64,000 nt of DNA from Salinibacterium xinjiangense (GTDB lineage Bacteria; Actinomycetota; Actinomycetes; Actinomycetales; Microbacteriaceae). The notes under the pieces are model-generated. The model saw nothing but the letters and a program-made list of their open reading frames with translations, was not told the origin of the DNA and searched no databases. This document shows, piece after piece, positions 8,807-16,117 of the stretch. Where the stretch lies: NCBI RefSeq assembly GCF_014645015.1, contig NZ_BMLC01000001.1:62001-126000 (forward strand), written 5' to 3'. The translations under genes and the position numbers were made by a program. Every line of letters starts with the position of its first letter. Position 1 is the first letter of the stretch.

Positions 8807-9193
8807 GATGACCTCCCAGTCGATCATTTGTGCTGCCCTGGATCTCAGGGCCGTCACCGATCTAACCATGGCCCCCCTTTGGGAGAATGCCCCTTGTGTG
8901 CGTCAGGGTTCGAATGGTAGAGATGCCACCCTGTGAGCGTGGCCCGCACCCGCCGGGAGCAGGTGCGTCGCCACTGGCGGTCAGTTGCCGGCGGTCGGAT
9001 GCTGGGAGGATCGGTGATTCGCAGCGCGCGAGTCCCGGTGGTCAGCGCCGCTGAACGGATCGAGTGGTAGCAACGTCGGTTGGGGACGTGAATGCCTGAT
9101 GATGTGGTGCCAAAACACGTTCGGCACCACATCATCAGGGGATGATGTGGTGCCGAAACGATCACGCCTTTAGCGGGTTGAGTTGCCGTCGGG
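8807..9193. other. Intergenic stretch without a recognised gene
   Basis: This 387-base gap between the GlsB-like gene and the desaturase, both on the minus strand, carries no ORF resembling a protein family. Its notable content is the three-arm inverted repeat at 9095-9155. The remainder would hold the promoter of the GlsB-like gene, but I see no convincing -10/-35 pair. Confidence 0.6.
9095..9155. repeat. Three-arm inverted repeat with two competing hairpins
   Basis: Arm A (9095-9111, CCTGATGATGTGGTGCC) is followed after 11 bases by its perfect 17-base reverse complement A' (9123-9139). The same sequence then returns as a third arm, GATGATGTGGTGCCG (9141-9155). A' can pair with either arm A or arm 3; the second pairing is 15 bp (9122-9136 with 9141-9155) around a 4-base loop. 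The element lies 39 bases beyond the desaturase stop, in its 3' untranslated region, with no U-tract. Confidence 0.9.
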
Positions 9194-10288
9194 TCAGGTT
9201 GCGCTGTAGCCGCCGCGTGCGGCTCCGGGGCAGTCGAATGGATCGACGCCACGCCCAACCTCGTTCAGGTAGGAGATGACCGTCCCGTATGCCGGAAGCA
9301 GGTGCACCTCGGTGTAAAGGATGCCCTTCGCCGCACAGTATTCGCGCACGATCTCGCCTGCGCGGCGCAGGTGCGGGCGGGCCATGCTCGGGAAGAGGTG
9401 ATGTTCGATCTGGTAGTTCAGGCCGCCCATGAAGTGGTTCATAACGTGACCACCCTTGATGTTGCGGCTGGTCAGTACCTGGCGACGCAGGAAATCGACC
9501 TTCGAGCCCCGAGGCAGAACCGGCATTCCGATGTGGTTAGGGGCGAAGGACGCTCCCATGTAGAGGCCGAAGATGGCCAACTGCACGCCGAGGAAGGCGA
9601 AGGCCATGCCGACCGGCAGGAAGGTGAACAGCACGCCGATGTAGCCGACGTTGCGGATGGTCAGGAGCACGATTTCGAGCGCACGCTTGTCGACTTTGCC
9701 TTTGGAGAAGACGGTCTGGAACGCATGGCGATGGAGGTTGACTCCCTCGAGAAGCAGCACCGGGAAGAACACGTAACCCTGTCGCTTGGCGAGCCACTTC
9801 GACACACCGGTCAGCTCGTCGGCAGCCTCCTTGTGGAACACGATGAAATCGGTCTCGACGTCCGGGTCGCGACCGACCGTGTTCGAGTTCGCGTGATGAC
9901 GTGAGTGCTTGCTCATCCACCACGAGTAGCTGATCCCCACGACGAGGTCGGCCATAATGCGGCCGGCGAAGTCATTGAACTTATTGGAGGTGAATACCTG
10001 GCGGTGCGAGAGTTCGTGCGTGATGAAGGCGTACTGGGTGAAAAGGATGCCCATGACGGCCGCGATGATCAACAGGTACCAGGTGCCGTTCAACAGCGCG
10101 AAGCCGAACCAGGCGCCGACCATGGCGATCGTGATTGCCGCGAACGTGAGGGCGTAGAAAGCCTTGCTTCGACGCAGCAGGCCAGCATCTCGAATGGTGT
10201 GGAGTAGCGCCGAGAATTCCGAAATCGGATTCCCGATGCCGCGAGGCCCGGTTTTGATGACGCGGGACGGATCGGCAGCAGTAGTCAC
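9194..10288 (-). CDS. Membrane acyl-lipid/acyl-CoA fatty acid desaturase
   Basis: Integral membrane di-iron enzyme of 364 residues that introduces a cis double bond into fatty acyl chains using O2 and an electron donor. All three histidine boxes are present: HELSH (91-95), HSRHH (128-132) and QIEHH (293-297). The glutamine in box three is typical of the front-end/linoleoyl-type group. Hydrophobic spans lie at about 47-90 and 205-250. No fused cytochrome b5 or ferredoxin domain is visible. The GTG start follows GAGG. Membrane unsaturation is a classic response to cold, which fits the nearby cold-shock gene. Regiospecificity cannot be read from the sequence. Confidence 0.9.
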   Translation of the reverse strand: MTTAADPSRVIKTGPRGIGNPISEFSALLHTIRDAGLLRRSKAFYALTFAAITIAMVGAWFGFALLNGTWYLLIIAAVMGILFTQYAFITHELSHRQVFTSNKFNDFAGRIMADLVVGISYSWWMSKHSRHHANSNTVGRDPDVETDFIVFHKEAADELTGVSKWLAKRQGYVFFPVLLLEGVNLHRHAFQTVFSKGKVDKRALEIVLLTIRNVGYIGVLFTFLPVGMAFAFLGVQLAIFGLYMGASFAPNHIGMPVLPRGSKVDFLRRQVLTSRNIKGGHVMNHFMGGLNYQIEHHLFPSMARPHLRRAGEIVREYCAAKGILYTEVHLLPAYGTVISYLNEVGRGVDPFDCPGAARGGYSAT

Positions 10289-10388
10289 GTGACCTCAGAA
10301 GTTAAGATGACTTCACAGCCACACATAGGGAGCAGATGCTCGAGATACGGCAAGCGTAGCGGTGAAGGCTGGGAACGACGTGCGACTC

Positions 10389-11615
10389 TCAGAAGAGTTC
10401 CAGCGGATGCGACAAACGCCATAACGCTCCCGGGTCATCGATGGTCGACGAGAGCTCCAGGGGCACCTCCAACGTGCGGTCGCCGACGGTGAATGTCAGC
10501 GATCCGACCCGGGTTCCGGCGTCCGCCAGCTGCACATCCTCCACGCTGGACGCGACAGTGATGGGGGTGGCCGACCACATCACGACACTCAGGGTGGATG
10601 CCGCAACCGCCGCTGACTCATCCCCCCACTCCGTGTCGTAAGTGGCGAATTGCTGGCCCTCTTCGACCAGAGTCACGGCCTGAAAGCCAGCATCGGCCTG
10701 CGTCAGCAACGACTGGATGGCGGCGTCTATGGTCTCGTGATCCGGGCCACCGAGAACGACGCCGACGAGGGTGACGGTGGTGTCGCCGACCGAATAGTCC
10801 TGGGAGAAGAGCAGGCAGGAGCCCGCCTCGTCGAGAGTGCCGGTCTTGATCCCGTCGACCCCCGTGATGCCGAGCAGCGAGTTGGTATTCTCGATGATTC
10901 CCAGTTCGGGGATGTCGATGCTCGACGTGGCTACGATCTCGGCGACGACCGGGTCGGCCAGGGCTATCCGTCCGAGCTCGACGAGATCGCCGGAGGTACT
11001 GACGTTGCTGGGCGAGACTCCCGTCGGCTCCACGATCGCCGTCGACGCGAGCCCTGCGCGCTCCAGCCAGCCTGTGGCCGCCTGGACGAAGGCTTGTTGA
11101 GATCCGAACGCCCAACTCGCGAGGGATTCTGCATAGTTATTGGCCGACGTGACGAGCATCACATTCATTGCGTTGCGTTGCGTCAGGACCTGCCCGGAAT
11201 AGACCGGTGCGACGCTTCCATTCTGGGCGACCTGAGCATCGTAAAACTTCACGTCCGTATCGCCGAAGACGATATCGGGCCCCGATTCCCCCACCGCCAG
11301 CGGTTTTGCCTCCAGGATCACGAGAGCGGTGATTACCTTCGAGATGGATGCGATCGGCAGCGCATCCACGGATCCGCCGCTGGCCAGCACCCCCGGGTAG
11401 CCGACCGCACCGATCGCGGACGCCCCATACTCCGGGAAGGTCAGCGGAGGCTGGACGGCCGCGCGGGTCTCGAATACCGAAACCTGCGCGGCGACATCCT
11501 GCACCGGCGCCAGCAGGGTCAGCGGGAGGTAGAAGGCGGAGGCGAGAGCGACGAGCCCACCACCGAAGACCCAGAGCCGCCGCCGAAGGTAGACCTGGCG
11601 TCGAGTCAGCGGCAT
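10389..11615 (-). CDS. D-alanyl-D-alanine carboxypeptidase (peptidase S11)
   Basis: Penicillin-binding-protein-type enzyme of 408 residues that trims the terminal D-Ala from peptidoglycan stem peptides outside the membrane. The three serine-peptidase motifs are in order: SISK (90-93, with S90 the nucleophile), SAN (157-159) and KTG (257-259). A basic N terminus (TRRQVYLRRR) and one hydrophobic segment (about 15-37) act as signal anchor. The C-terminal 100 residues form a beta-rich domain typical of the family, with no C-terminal amphipathic anchor. The ATG has a TAGCAT hexamer six bases upstream and no Shine-Dalgarno sequence, which suggests a leaderless transcript. Confidence 0.92.
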   Translation of the reverse strand: MPLTRRQVYLRRRLWVFGGGLVALASAFYLPLTLLAPVQDVAAQVSVFETRAAVQPPLTFPEYGASAIGAVGYPGVLASGGSVDALPIASISKVITALVILEAKPLAVGESGPDIVFGDTDVKFYDAQVAQNGSVAPVYSGQVLTQRNAMNVMLVTSANNYAESLASWAFGSQQAFVQAATGWLERAGLASTAIVEPTGVSPSNVSTSGDLVELGRIALADPVVAEIVATSSIDIPELGIIENTNSLLGITGVDGIKTGTLDEAGSCLLFSQDYSVGDTTVTLVGVVLGGPDHETIDAAIQSLLTQADAGFQAVTLVEEGQQFATYDTEWGDESAAVAASTLSVVMWSATPITVASSVEDVQLADAGTRVGSLTFTVGDRTLEVPLELSSTIDDPGALWRLSHPLELF

Positions 11616-11621
11616 CCGCTC

Positions 11622-11627
11622 ATGCTA
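11622..11627 (-). promoter_or_regulatory. -10 hexamer TAGCAT, leaderless spacing
   Basis: Read on the minus strand, TAGCAT-N6-ATG precedes the carboxypeptidase start. This places the expected transcription start at or next to the initiation codon. Confidence 0.55.
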
Positions 11628-11695
11628 AACGATCCTTTGCGCCGCATGGGCGAAGAAGATATTCGCAGGTTGCTCACGCCTCCGCGAGGATCCCG

Positions 11696-12373
11696 TCAGC
11701 GGACCCTGAGTGCGTACAGCGCCACGGCGCTCGCCGAAGCGACGTTCAACGAATCCACGCCGTGCAGCATCGGAATCGTGACGATCGTGTCGGCTGCCTC
11801 GAGCGCCGCGCGGCTGAGTCCGTCACCCTCGGTGCCCAGGACGATCGCGACCCGCTCCGGAGCATCTGAAGCGAAGTCGTCAAGCGACCGCGCATCGTCG
11901 GCCAGGGCGAGCGCAGCGATGTGGAATCCCGCAGCCCTCAGATCTTCGGCACCCTGTGGCCAGTCCGCGATCCGCGTCCAGGGCACCTGCAGCACCGTGC
12001 CCATGCTCACCCGCACACTTCGGCGGTAGAGAGGATCGGCGCACCGCGGGGTCACCAGCACGGCATCCGCACCGAGCCCAGCGACGGAGCGGAAAATGGC
12101 GCCGACGTTCGTGTGGTCGACGACATCTTCGAGCACGACCACCCGCCGGGCATCCTTCAACAGCTCAGATACCGATGGAAGGGCGGGCCGATGCATCGAG
12201 GCGAGGGCGCCGCGGTGCAGGTTGAAGCCCGTCAGGCCCTCGAGAAGTTCGGACTCCCCCACGAAGACCGGCACATCGTAGGCGTCGAGCAGTGGCTCGA
12301 GTTCGGTCAGCCACTGCTCGAGCACGAGGACACCACGAGGCTGATGACCCGCTGCAAGCGCCCGGGCTATCAC
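11696..12373 (-). CDS. SpoU/TrmH-family RNA 2'-O-methyltransferase (5' end uncertain)
   Basis: SPOUT-fold methyltransferase that transfers a methyl group from S-adenosylmethionine to a ribose 2'-OH of rRNA or tRNA. Motifs are VVVLEDVVDHTNVGAIFRSV (motif 1), AIVLGTEGDGLS (motif 2) and IPMLHGVDSLNVASASAVAL (motif 3, trefoil knot). The coordinates begin at the first standard in-frame start (GTG, 12373). The conserved N terminus clearly continues upstream in the same frame as RIDDLTDDRLGDFANLTDV, to about 12490, where no ATG, GTG or TTG exists. Either a rare start is used (ATT at 12490 or CTG at 12511), or a one-base indel in the G-run near 12506 has broken the link to an ATG at 12534. The exact RNA target is unknown. 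Confidence 0.85.
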   Translation of the reverse strand: MIARALAAGHQPRGVLVLEQWLTELEPLLDAYDVPVFVGESELLEGLTGFNLHRGALASMHRPALPSVSELLKDARRVVVLEDVVDHTNVGAIFRSVAGLGADAVLVTPRCADPLYRRSVRVSMGTVLQVPWTRIADWPQGAEDLRAAGFHIAALALADDARSLDDFASDAPERVAIVLGTEGDGLSRAALEAADTIVTIPMLHGVDSLNVASASAVALYALRVR

Positions 12374-12580
12374 CTTCGGCGATTCAGCGATGTACAGGCC
12401 GCCAGCGGGCTCGCTGCGACGCCGCAGCGCGACATCGGTGAGATTCGCGAAGTCGCCGAGCCTGTCGTCGGTGAGGTCATCGATACGAATGACGTGGATG
12501 AGTGCCCCCAGGGTTTGACCGATGCCACTGCCATCAGGTTTCTGGCGGCAATCGGAAACATATCGGAAAGCTGCGGCGTT

Positions 12581-12586
12581 TAGTCT
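12581..12586 (+). promoter_or_regulatory. Candidate -10 (TAGTCT) of the sirtuin operon
   Basis: TAGTCT lies 33 bases before the sirtuin start, leaving a short leader that contains the ribosome binding site AAGGAGATCG. This is the same TANNNT class as the leaderless promoters, but with ordinary spacing. No clear -35 is visible. Confidence 0.4.
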
Positions 12587-12619
12587 TGGATCAGGAACTG
12601 CCCAGCCGAAGGAGATCGA

Positions 12620-13471
12620 ATGGCGAACGCCGACCCGATCTTCGTCGAGGCTCCTGCGGGCGATTCATTGGACGCTGCGGTCGAGGCACTCACTGGTCAC
12701 ACCATTGCGGTTCTCACCGGTGCTGGCGTGAGCACGGACTCGGGGATTCCTGACTATCGGGGGGCGGGCGCTCCGGTGCGTGCCCCGATGACGTTCCAGA
12801 GTTTCATTGCGGATGTCGACTACCGCAAGCGGTACTGGGCGGGCAGTCACCTCGGGTGGAAGCGGTTCTCTGCAGCCAGGCCCAATGCGGGTCACGCCGC
12901 GCTGGCGGAACTGGAACTCGCCGGAATCATCGACGGGATCATCACCCAGAACGTCGATGGCCTGCACCTGAGGGCGGGCTCGCAGCGGGTCGTCGACCTG
13001 CACGGCACCATGGATCGGGTTCGGTGCCTCGACTGCGGCCAGTTCTTCGCCCGCCAGGGCGTGGCAGACCAGATCACCGCTGCCAACCCGTGGATCGACA
13101 CGGACGAGGCCTTCGACCTCTCCCCCGATGGCGACGTCGAGGTGCACGATGTGGACTCTTTCATGCTTCCCGAGTGCTCCGTATGTGGCGGCGTGCTCAA
13201 GCCGGATGTCGTCTTCTTCGGTGAGTTCGTGCCGAAAGAGAAGTTTGCAGAAGCCTCTGCGCTGATGCAGTCCGCCGACGCCCTGCTCATCGCCGGCTCT
13301 TCGCTCATCGTCAATTCGGGAATCCGCCTCCTCGAACAGGCGCATCGCCGAAAGCTGCCGATCGTCATCGTCAATCGTGGTGTGACCAAGGGCGACAACA
13401 GGGCCACGGTAAAGGTGGATGCCGGCGCCTCCGAGACCCTCCAGGCCCTCCTGCTCAGGCTCAACCGGTGA
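12620..13471 (+). CDS. NAD-dependent protein deacylase (Sir2 family)
   Basis: Sirtuin of 283 residues that removes acyl groups from protein lysines using NAD+. The NAD loop is GAGVSTDSGIPDYRG (34-48). The catalytic region has TQNVDGLH (109-116) with the general-base histidine in DLHG (127-129). A zinc ribbon is formed by C136-x2-C139 and C186-x2-C189, separated by an acidic insert of about 45 residues. VVFFGEFVP and AGSSLIVNSG complete the fold. The ATG is preceded by AAGGAG. The stop overlaps the following phosphatase start (GTGA), so the two are coupled. The substrate is unknown; acetyl-CoA synthetase regulation is a common role for bacterial sirtuins. Confidence 0.93.
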   Translation: MANADPIFVEAPAGDSLDAAVEALTGHTIAVLTGAGVSTDSGIPDYRGAGAPVRAPMTFQSFIADVDYRKRYWAGSHLGWKRFSAARPNAGHAALAELELAGIIDGIITQNVDGLHLRAGSQRVVDLHGTMDRVRCLDCGQFFARQGVADQITAANPWIDTDEAFDLSPDGDVEVHDVDSFMLPECSVCGGVLKPDVVFFGEFVPKEKFAEASALMQSADALLIAGSSLIVNSGIRLLEQAHRRKLPIVIVNRGVTKGDNRATVKVDAGASETLQALLLRLNR

Positions 13472-14046
13472 GCTCACGGCTCTACCTCGTCCGCCACGGC
13501 GAGACCGAGTGGAACCGCCAGCAGCGCATCCAGGGCAGCACGGACATCCCGCTCAATGACACGGGTCGAGCCCAGTCGCTCGCCAGCGCTGCGCTGCTGG
13601 CGGGCGTTCAACCGCATACTGTGTTCGCGAGCCCGTTGCTGCGGGCGTTCGAGACGGGCGAGATCATCGCACGCACACTCGGTCTTCCCGTGCCTGTGCC
13701 CGTGCCGGAGCTCGTCGAGCGTCACTATGGCGAGGCCGAAGGGCTGAACTACCGCCAGATCGAGAAGCGCTTCCCTGACAGGTCGCTTGTACCGGGGCAG
13801 GAACAGAAAGAGCAGCTCTCCGCTCGGTCGATGCGGGCTCTCCACTCCATCGCGCGCTCGAGCGATGGCGAGGCGGTAGTGATCGTCGCTCATGGCGGTG
13901 TGATCCGGGCCATCCTGGCAGAGCTGCATCCTTCCGGCTCGCACGGCCGCATAGCCAATGGCTCTATCCACACCCTCGGTTTCGACTCCGACCTGCTGTC
14001 GCTCGTTGCCTTCGACCAGCTGGTGCCCCCGTTGACGACGCGCTAG
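13468..14046 (+). CDS. Histidine phosphatase (phosphoglycerate mutase-like)
   Basis: Branch-1 histidine phosphatase of 192 residues. The catalytic motif LVRHGETEWN contains R9-H10-G11, the phospho-accepting histidine; the second conserved histidine is in IVAHGGVIRA, and GSTDIPLNDTGRAQ is family-typical. The protein is smaller than true phosphoglycerate mutases, so a phosphatase acting on small phosphoesters is more likely than glycolytic mutase activity. The GTG start overlaps the sirtuin stop, implying translational coupling. The gene ends tail to tail with the glycosyltransferase, whose stop codon overlaps its own. The real substrate cannot be told from sequence. Confidence 0.88.
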   Translation: MSSRLYLVRHGETEWNRQQRIQGSTDIPLNDTGRAQSLASAALLAGVQPHTVFASPLLRAFETGEIIARTLGLPVPVPVPELVERHYGEAEGLNYRQIEKRFPDRSLVPGQEQKEQLSARSMRALHSIARSSDGEAVVIVAHGGVIRAILAELHPSGSHGRIANGSIHTLGFDSDLLSLVAFDQLVPPLTTR

Positions 14047-15122
14047 CGCCCGGAAGCACGCTGACGCACTGCGTCGGTGAGCACTGCCAGCAGGGCTTTC
14101 GCGGCATCCGGCCAGTTGTAGCGTCTCGCCCATTCGATGGATGCCGCGGATCGACGGGCCCACTCAGCATCGTCCTCGAGCTCTCGCACCGCGGCGACGA
14201 ATGATGCTGTGCTCGACAGGTCGAAGAATCCGGCCGGTGCGCCTCCGATCTCACGGAAAATCGGTGTGTCGCTGAGCAGCACGGGCGTGCCGAGCGCCTG
14301 GGCCTCCACGACGGGAAGCCCAAAGCCCTCATCGCGGGATGCGGAGACCAGTGCGGTCGCCCCCAGCACGGCGGATTCGTAGTCCTCGTCGCTGGCACCG
14401 TTGAAGAATTCGAGAGTTCGGGCTGGAGCAAGCGCCGTCAGCCGCGCCTTCTCTTCTTCCGAGATGCGGCTCATGAGCTGCAGCCGGTAGCCGGGAAGGT
14501 CGGCCAACGACCTGACGATCAGGTCGACATTCTTGTAGGGCATGAACGAACCCATGTAGACGAGATTCTTCGTGGCGGGAGTCGCTCGAGCCCGCCGATC
14601 GTCGTGTTGTTCGGTTCCGAGAAGCACGACGTGCATCTGGTTTCGGGTCAGCCGATGCTCGGCCATCAGGTTCCGCGTCGTCTCAGAGTCGACGAGATGA
14701 GCGTCAGCCCTGTTGAGCAGGTTCCGCTGGAAACCCCACCACAGGTGGTATCCGCGCCACAGCAGCCTGAGTGCGGGATTCAGGTCACGGGGCGGCGTGC
14801 GGTGCGTGTAGTAGATGAGGTCGTGGACCGTGGTCACGAGCGCGTAGTCCCGACCGCCGGGGCCCATGGTCTGCATGGGGGTGAACACCACATCCGGAGC
14901 ATATTTGTTCACCTGGCGGGAGATCCAGGGCTCGCGCGCGGCGGTCGGATCCGAGCCCATCACCCACGGCAGCTCCGGCAGCATGTCGAGCTGGCGCTGG
15001 TCCGAGATGAGCATCGTGACCGGATGCAGCTTCGACAGTTCTTCGACGAGTCTCGAGCCATAGCGACTGATGCCATCGTGGCGACCGATCCTGGTGTAGC
15101 GGCAATCGAAGATGATCTTCAT
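14043..15122 (-). CDS. Glycosyltransferase family 4-like protein
   Basis: GT-B-fold retaining glycosyltransferase of 359 residues, cytoplasmic or membrane-associated. It opens with MKIIFDCRYTRIGRHDGISRYG, so the loop that usually carries GG reads DG-IS-RYG. The nucleotide-sugar site has the EX7E-type motif in SRDEGFGLPVVEAQALGTPV (about 260-279), after the hinge segment VYMGSFMPYKNVDLIVR. No transmembrane segments are obvious. The ATG overlaps the stop of the alpha/beta hydrolase (ATGA), so the two form an operon with the hydrolase first. Donor and acceptor are unknown; cell-wall polysaccharide or glycolipid assembly is plausible. Confidence 0.85.
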   Translation of the reverse strand: MKIIFDCRYTRIGRHDGISRYGSRLVEELSKLHPVTMLISDQRQLDMLPELPWVMGSDPTAAREPWISRQVNKYAPDVVFTPMQTMGPGGRDYALVTTVHDLIYYTHRTPPRDLNPALRLLWRGYHLWWGFQRNLLNRADAHLVDSETTRNLMAEHRLTRNQMHVVLLGTEQHDDRRARATPATKNLVYMGSFMPYKNVDLIVRSLADLPGYRLQLMSRISEEEKARLTALAPARTLEFFNGASDEDYESAVLGATALVSASRDEGFGLPVVEAQALGTPVLLSDTPIFREIGGAPAGFFDLSSTASFVAAVRELEDDAEWARRSAASIEWARRYNWPDAAKALLAVLTDAVRQRASGR

Positions 15123-16018
15123 GCCAGTGAACCGTCCCCTATGAAGTCGACGATGAGAGCGGCGGCCTCGCGCGGCTTCTCGTAGTGCACGAGATGCCCA
15201 ACGCCCTGCAGGATGTGCAGTTGTGCATTCGGAAAGAGTGTCGCGAGGGTGCTTTGGGCACCGACGCTCGTGATGGGGTCACGATCCGCGCCGATCAGCA
15301 ACGTCGCAACGTCGATCTTCGCGGCGAACATGCTCACATCGTTGGAAATGGATGCCTCGAAACCCTCGACTACCGTGTCGCGGTCGGAATATCGGCTGAA
15401 GTAATCATGGTGCTGCGAATGGATCCACCGGCGCAGGTCCCGGTCTGGGGACTGGGCGAGGAACACACTCATGAACCGCACCACGAGCCAGTTGCTCAGG
15501 AGACTCTTGCCGAGCCTTTCCGGCAGCGCCCTGCCCGCGCGGTAGTAGGCAAGCGTGACGCGGCTCATGAATCCGTTCGGCCCTTCCAATGCCGGTGCCG
15601 CGATCGGATTCACGAGAATCAGTTTCGGCGTCGACAGTCCGCCAGCGACCGCAGCCGAGACCACGATCGAGCCGAAGGAATGCCCGAGGATGATGGCGGT
15701 TCCCGTGACTCCGACCCGAGCCACGAATTCCCGCAGCCACTGCGAGTATCCGGCGATGTCGTGCCGGTAGCCGATGAGCGGGGTAGATTCGCCGAATCCC
15801 GGGAGGTCGGGGCTGATGATGCGAATGCCGCGGAGCTGCGCGATCACCGGTTCCAGGCCGTGGTGCTCACCCCGGTAACCGTGCACGACGACAACGGTGG
15901 TCGCGGCATCCGGCGCTCCGTATTCCCAGTAGTGGGTGCTGCTTCCCAGCACATCCACAACGAGCTCGCGAGTCGGGATCTCGGCAAGCAGGGCCGCATA
16001 AGGGGATTCGACAGTCAT
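15119..16018 (-). CDS. Alpha/beta-hydrolase fold protein
   Basis: Serine hydrolase of 299 residues with an intact catalytic triad: nucleophile elbow GHSFGS, acid in IGADRDPI and histidine in GVGHLVHYEK. The oxyanion region is VVVHGYRGEH. There is no signal peptide. I start at the ATG at 16018 (MTVESPYAALLAEIP) because it is preceded by TAGAAT with 7 bases of spacing; the frame extends 87 codons further upstream but that part looks non-coding and would cross the treS promoter. It overlaps the downstream glycosyltransferase by 4 bases. The substrate is unknown. A role linked to the neighbouring glycosyltransferase (esterase, lipase or acyl transfer) is inference only. Confidence 0.85.
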   Translation of the reverse strand: MTVESPYAALLAEIPTRELVVDVLGSSTHYWEYGAPDAATTVVVVHGYRGEHHGLEPVIAQLRGIRIISPDLPGFGESTPLIGYRHDIAGYSQWLREFVARVGVTGTAIILGHSFGSIVVSAAVAGGLSTPKLILVNPIAAPALEGPNGFMSRVTLAYYRAGRALPERLGKSLLSNWLVVRFMSVFLAQSPDRDLRRWIHSQHHDYFSRYSDRDTVVEGFEASISNDVSMFAAKIDVATLLIGADRDPITSVGAQSTLATLFPNAQLHILQGVGHLVHYEKPREAAALIVDFIGDGSLA

Positions 16019-16025
16019 CGACACG

Positions 16026-16031
16026 ATTCTA
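16026..16031 (-). promoter_or_regulatory. -10 hexamer TAGAAT, leaderless spacing
   Basis: TAGAAT-N7-ATG precedes the hydrolase start on the minus strand. It lies back to back with the treS hexamer at 16106-16111, so the 99-base divergent region carries two leaderless-type promoters. Confidence 0.55.
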
Positions 16032-16105
16032 CGAGGATGCCTGATCCCAGTATCGGCACGCCCCGCCTCGGCGCAAGGTATGGACAAGCTTCGACGACTC
16101 AGCCT

Positions 16106-16111
16106 TAGACT
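16106..16111 (+). promoter_or_regulatory. -10 hexamer TAGACT, leaderless spacing
   Basis: TAGACT-N6-GTG precedes treS. The intervening bases CGATGG contain no Shine-Dalgarno complement, which supports initiation on a leaderless mRNA. Confidence 0.55.
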
Positions 16112-16117
16112 CGATGG

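Noticed and set aside
8904-8933. GGGTTCGAAT, similar to a tRNA T-loop
   Set aside because: The 5-bp T-stem does not close (CAGGG against GGTAG), and no acceptor or anticodon arm is present on either strand.
8854-9258. 134-codon open frame on the minus strand across the intergenic repeat
   Set aside because: It crosses the inverted repeat and overlaps the desaturase end. The Pro/Thr/Arg-rich translation resembles nothing, and it has no ribosome binding site.
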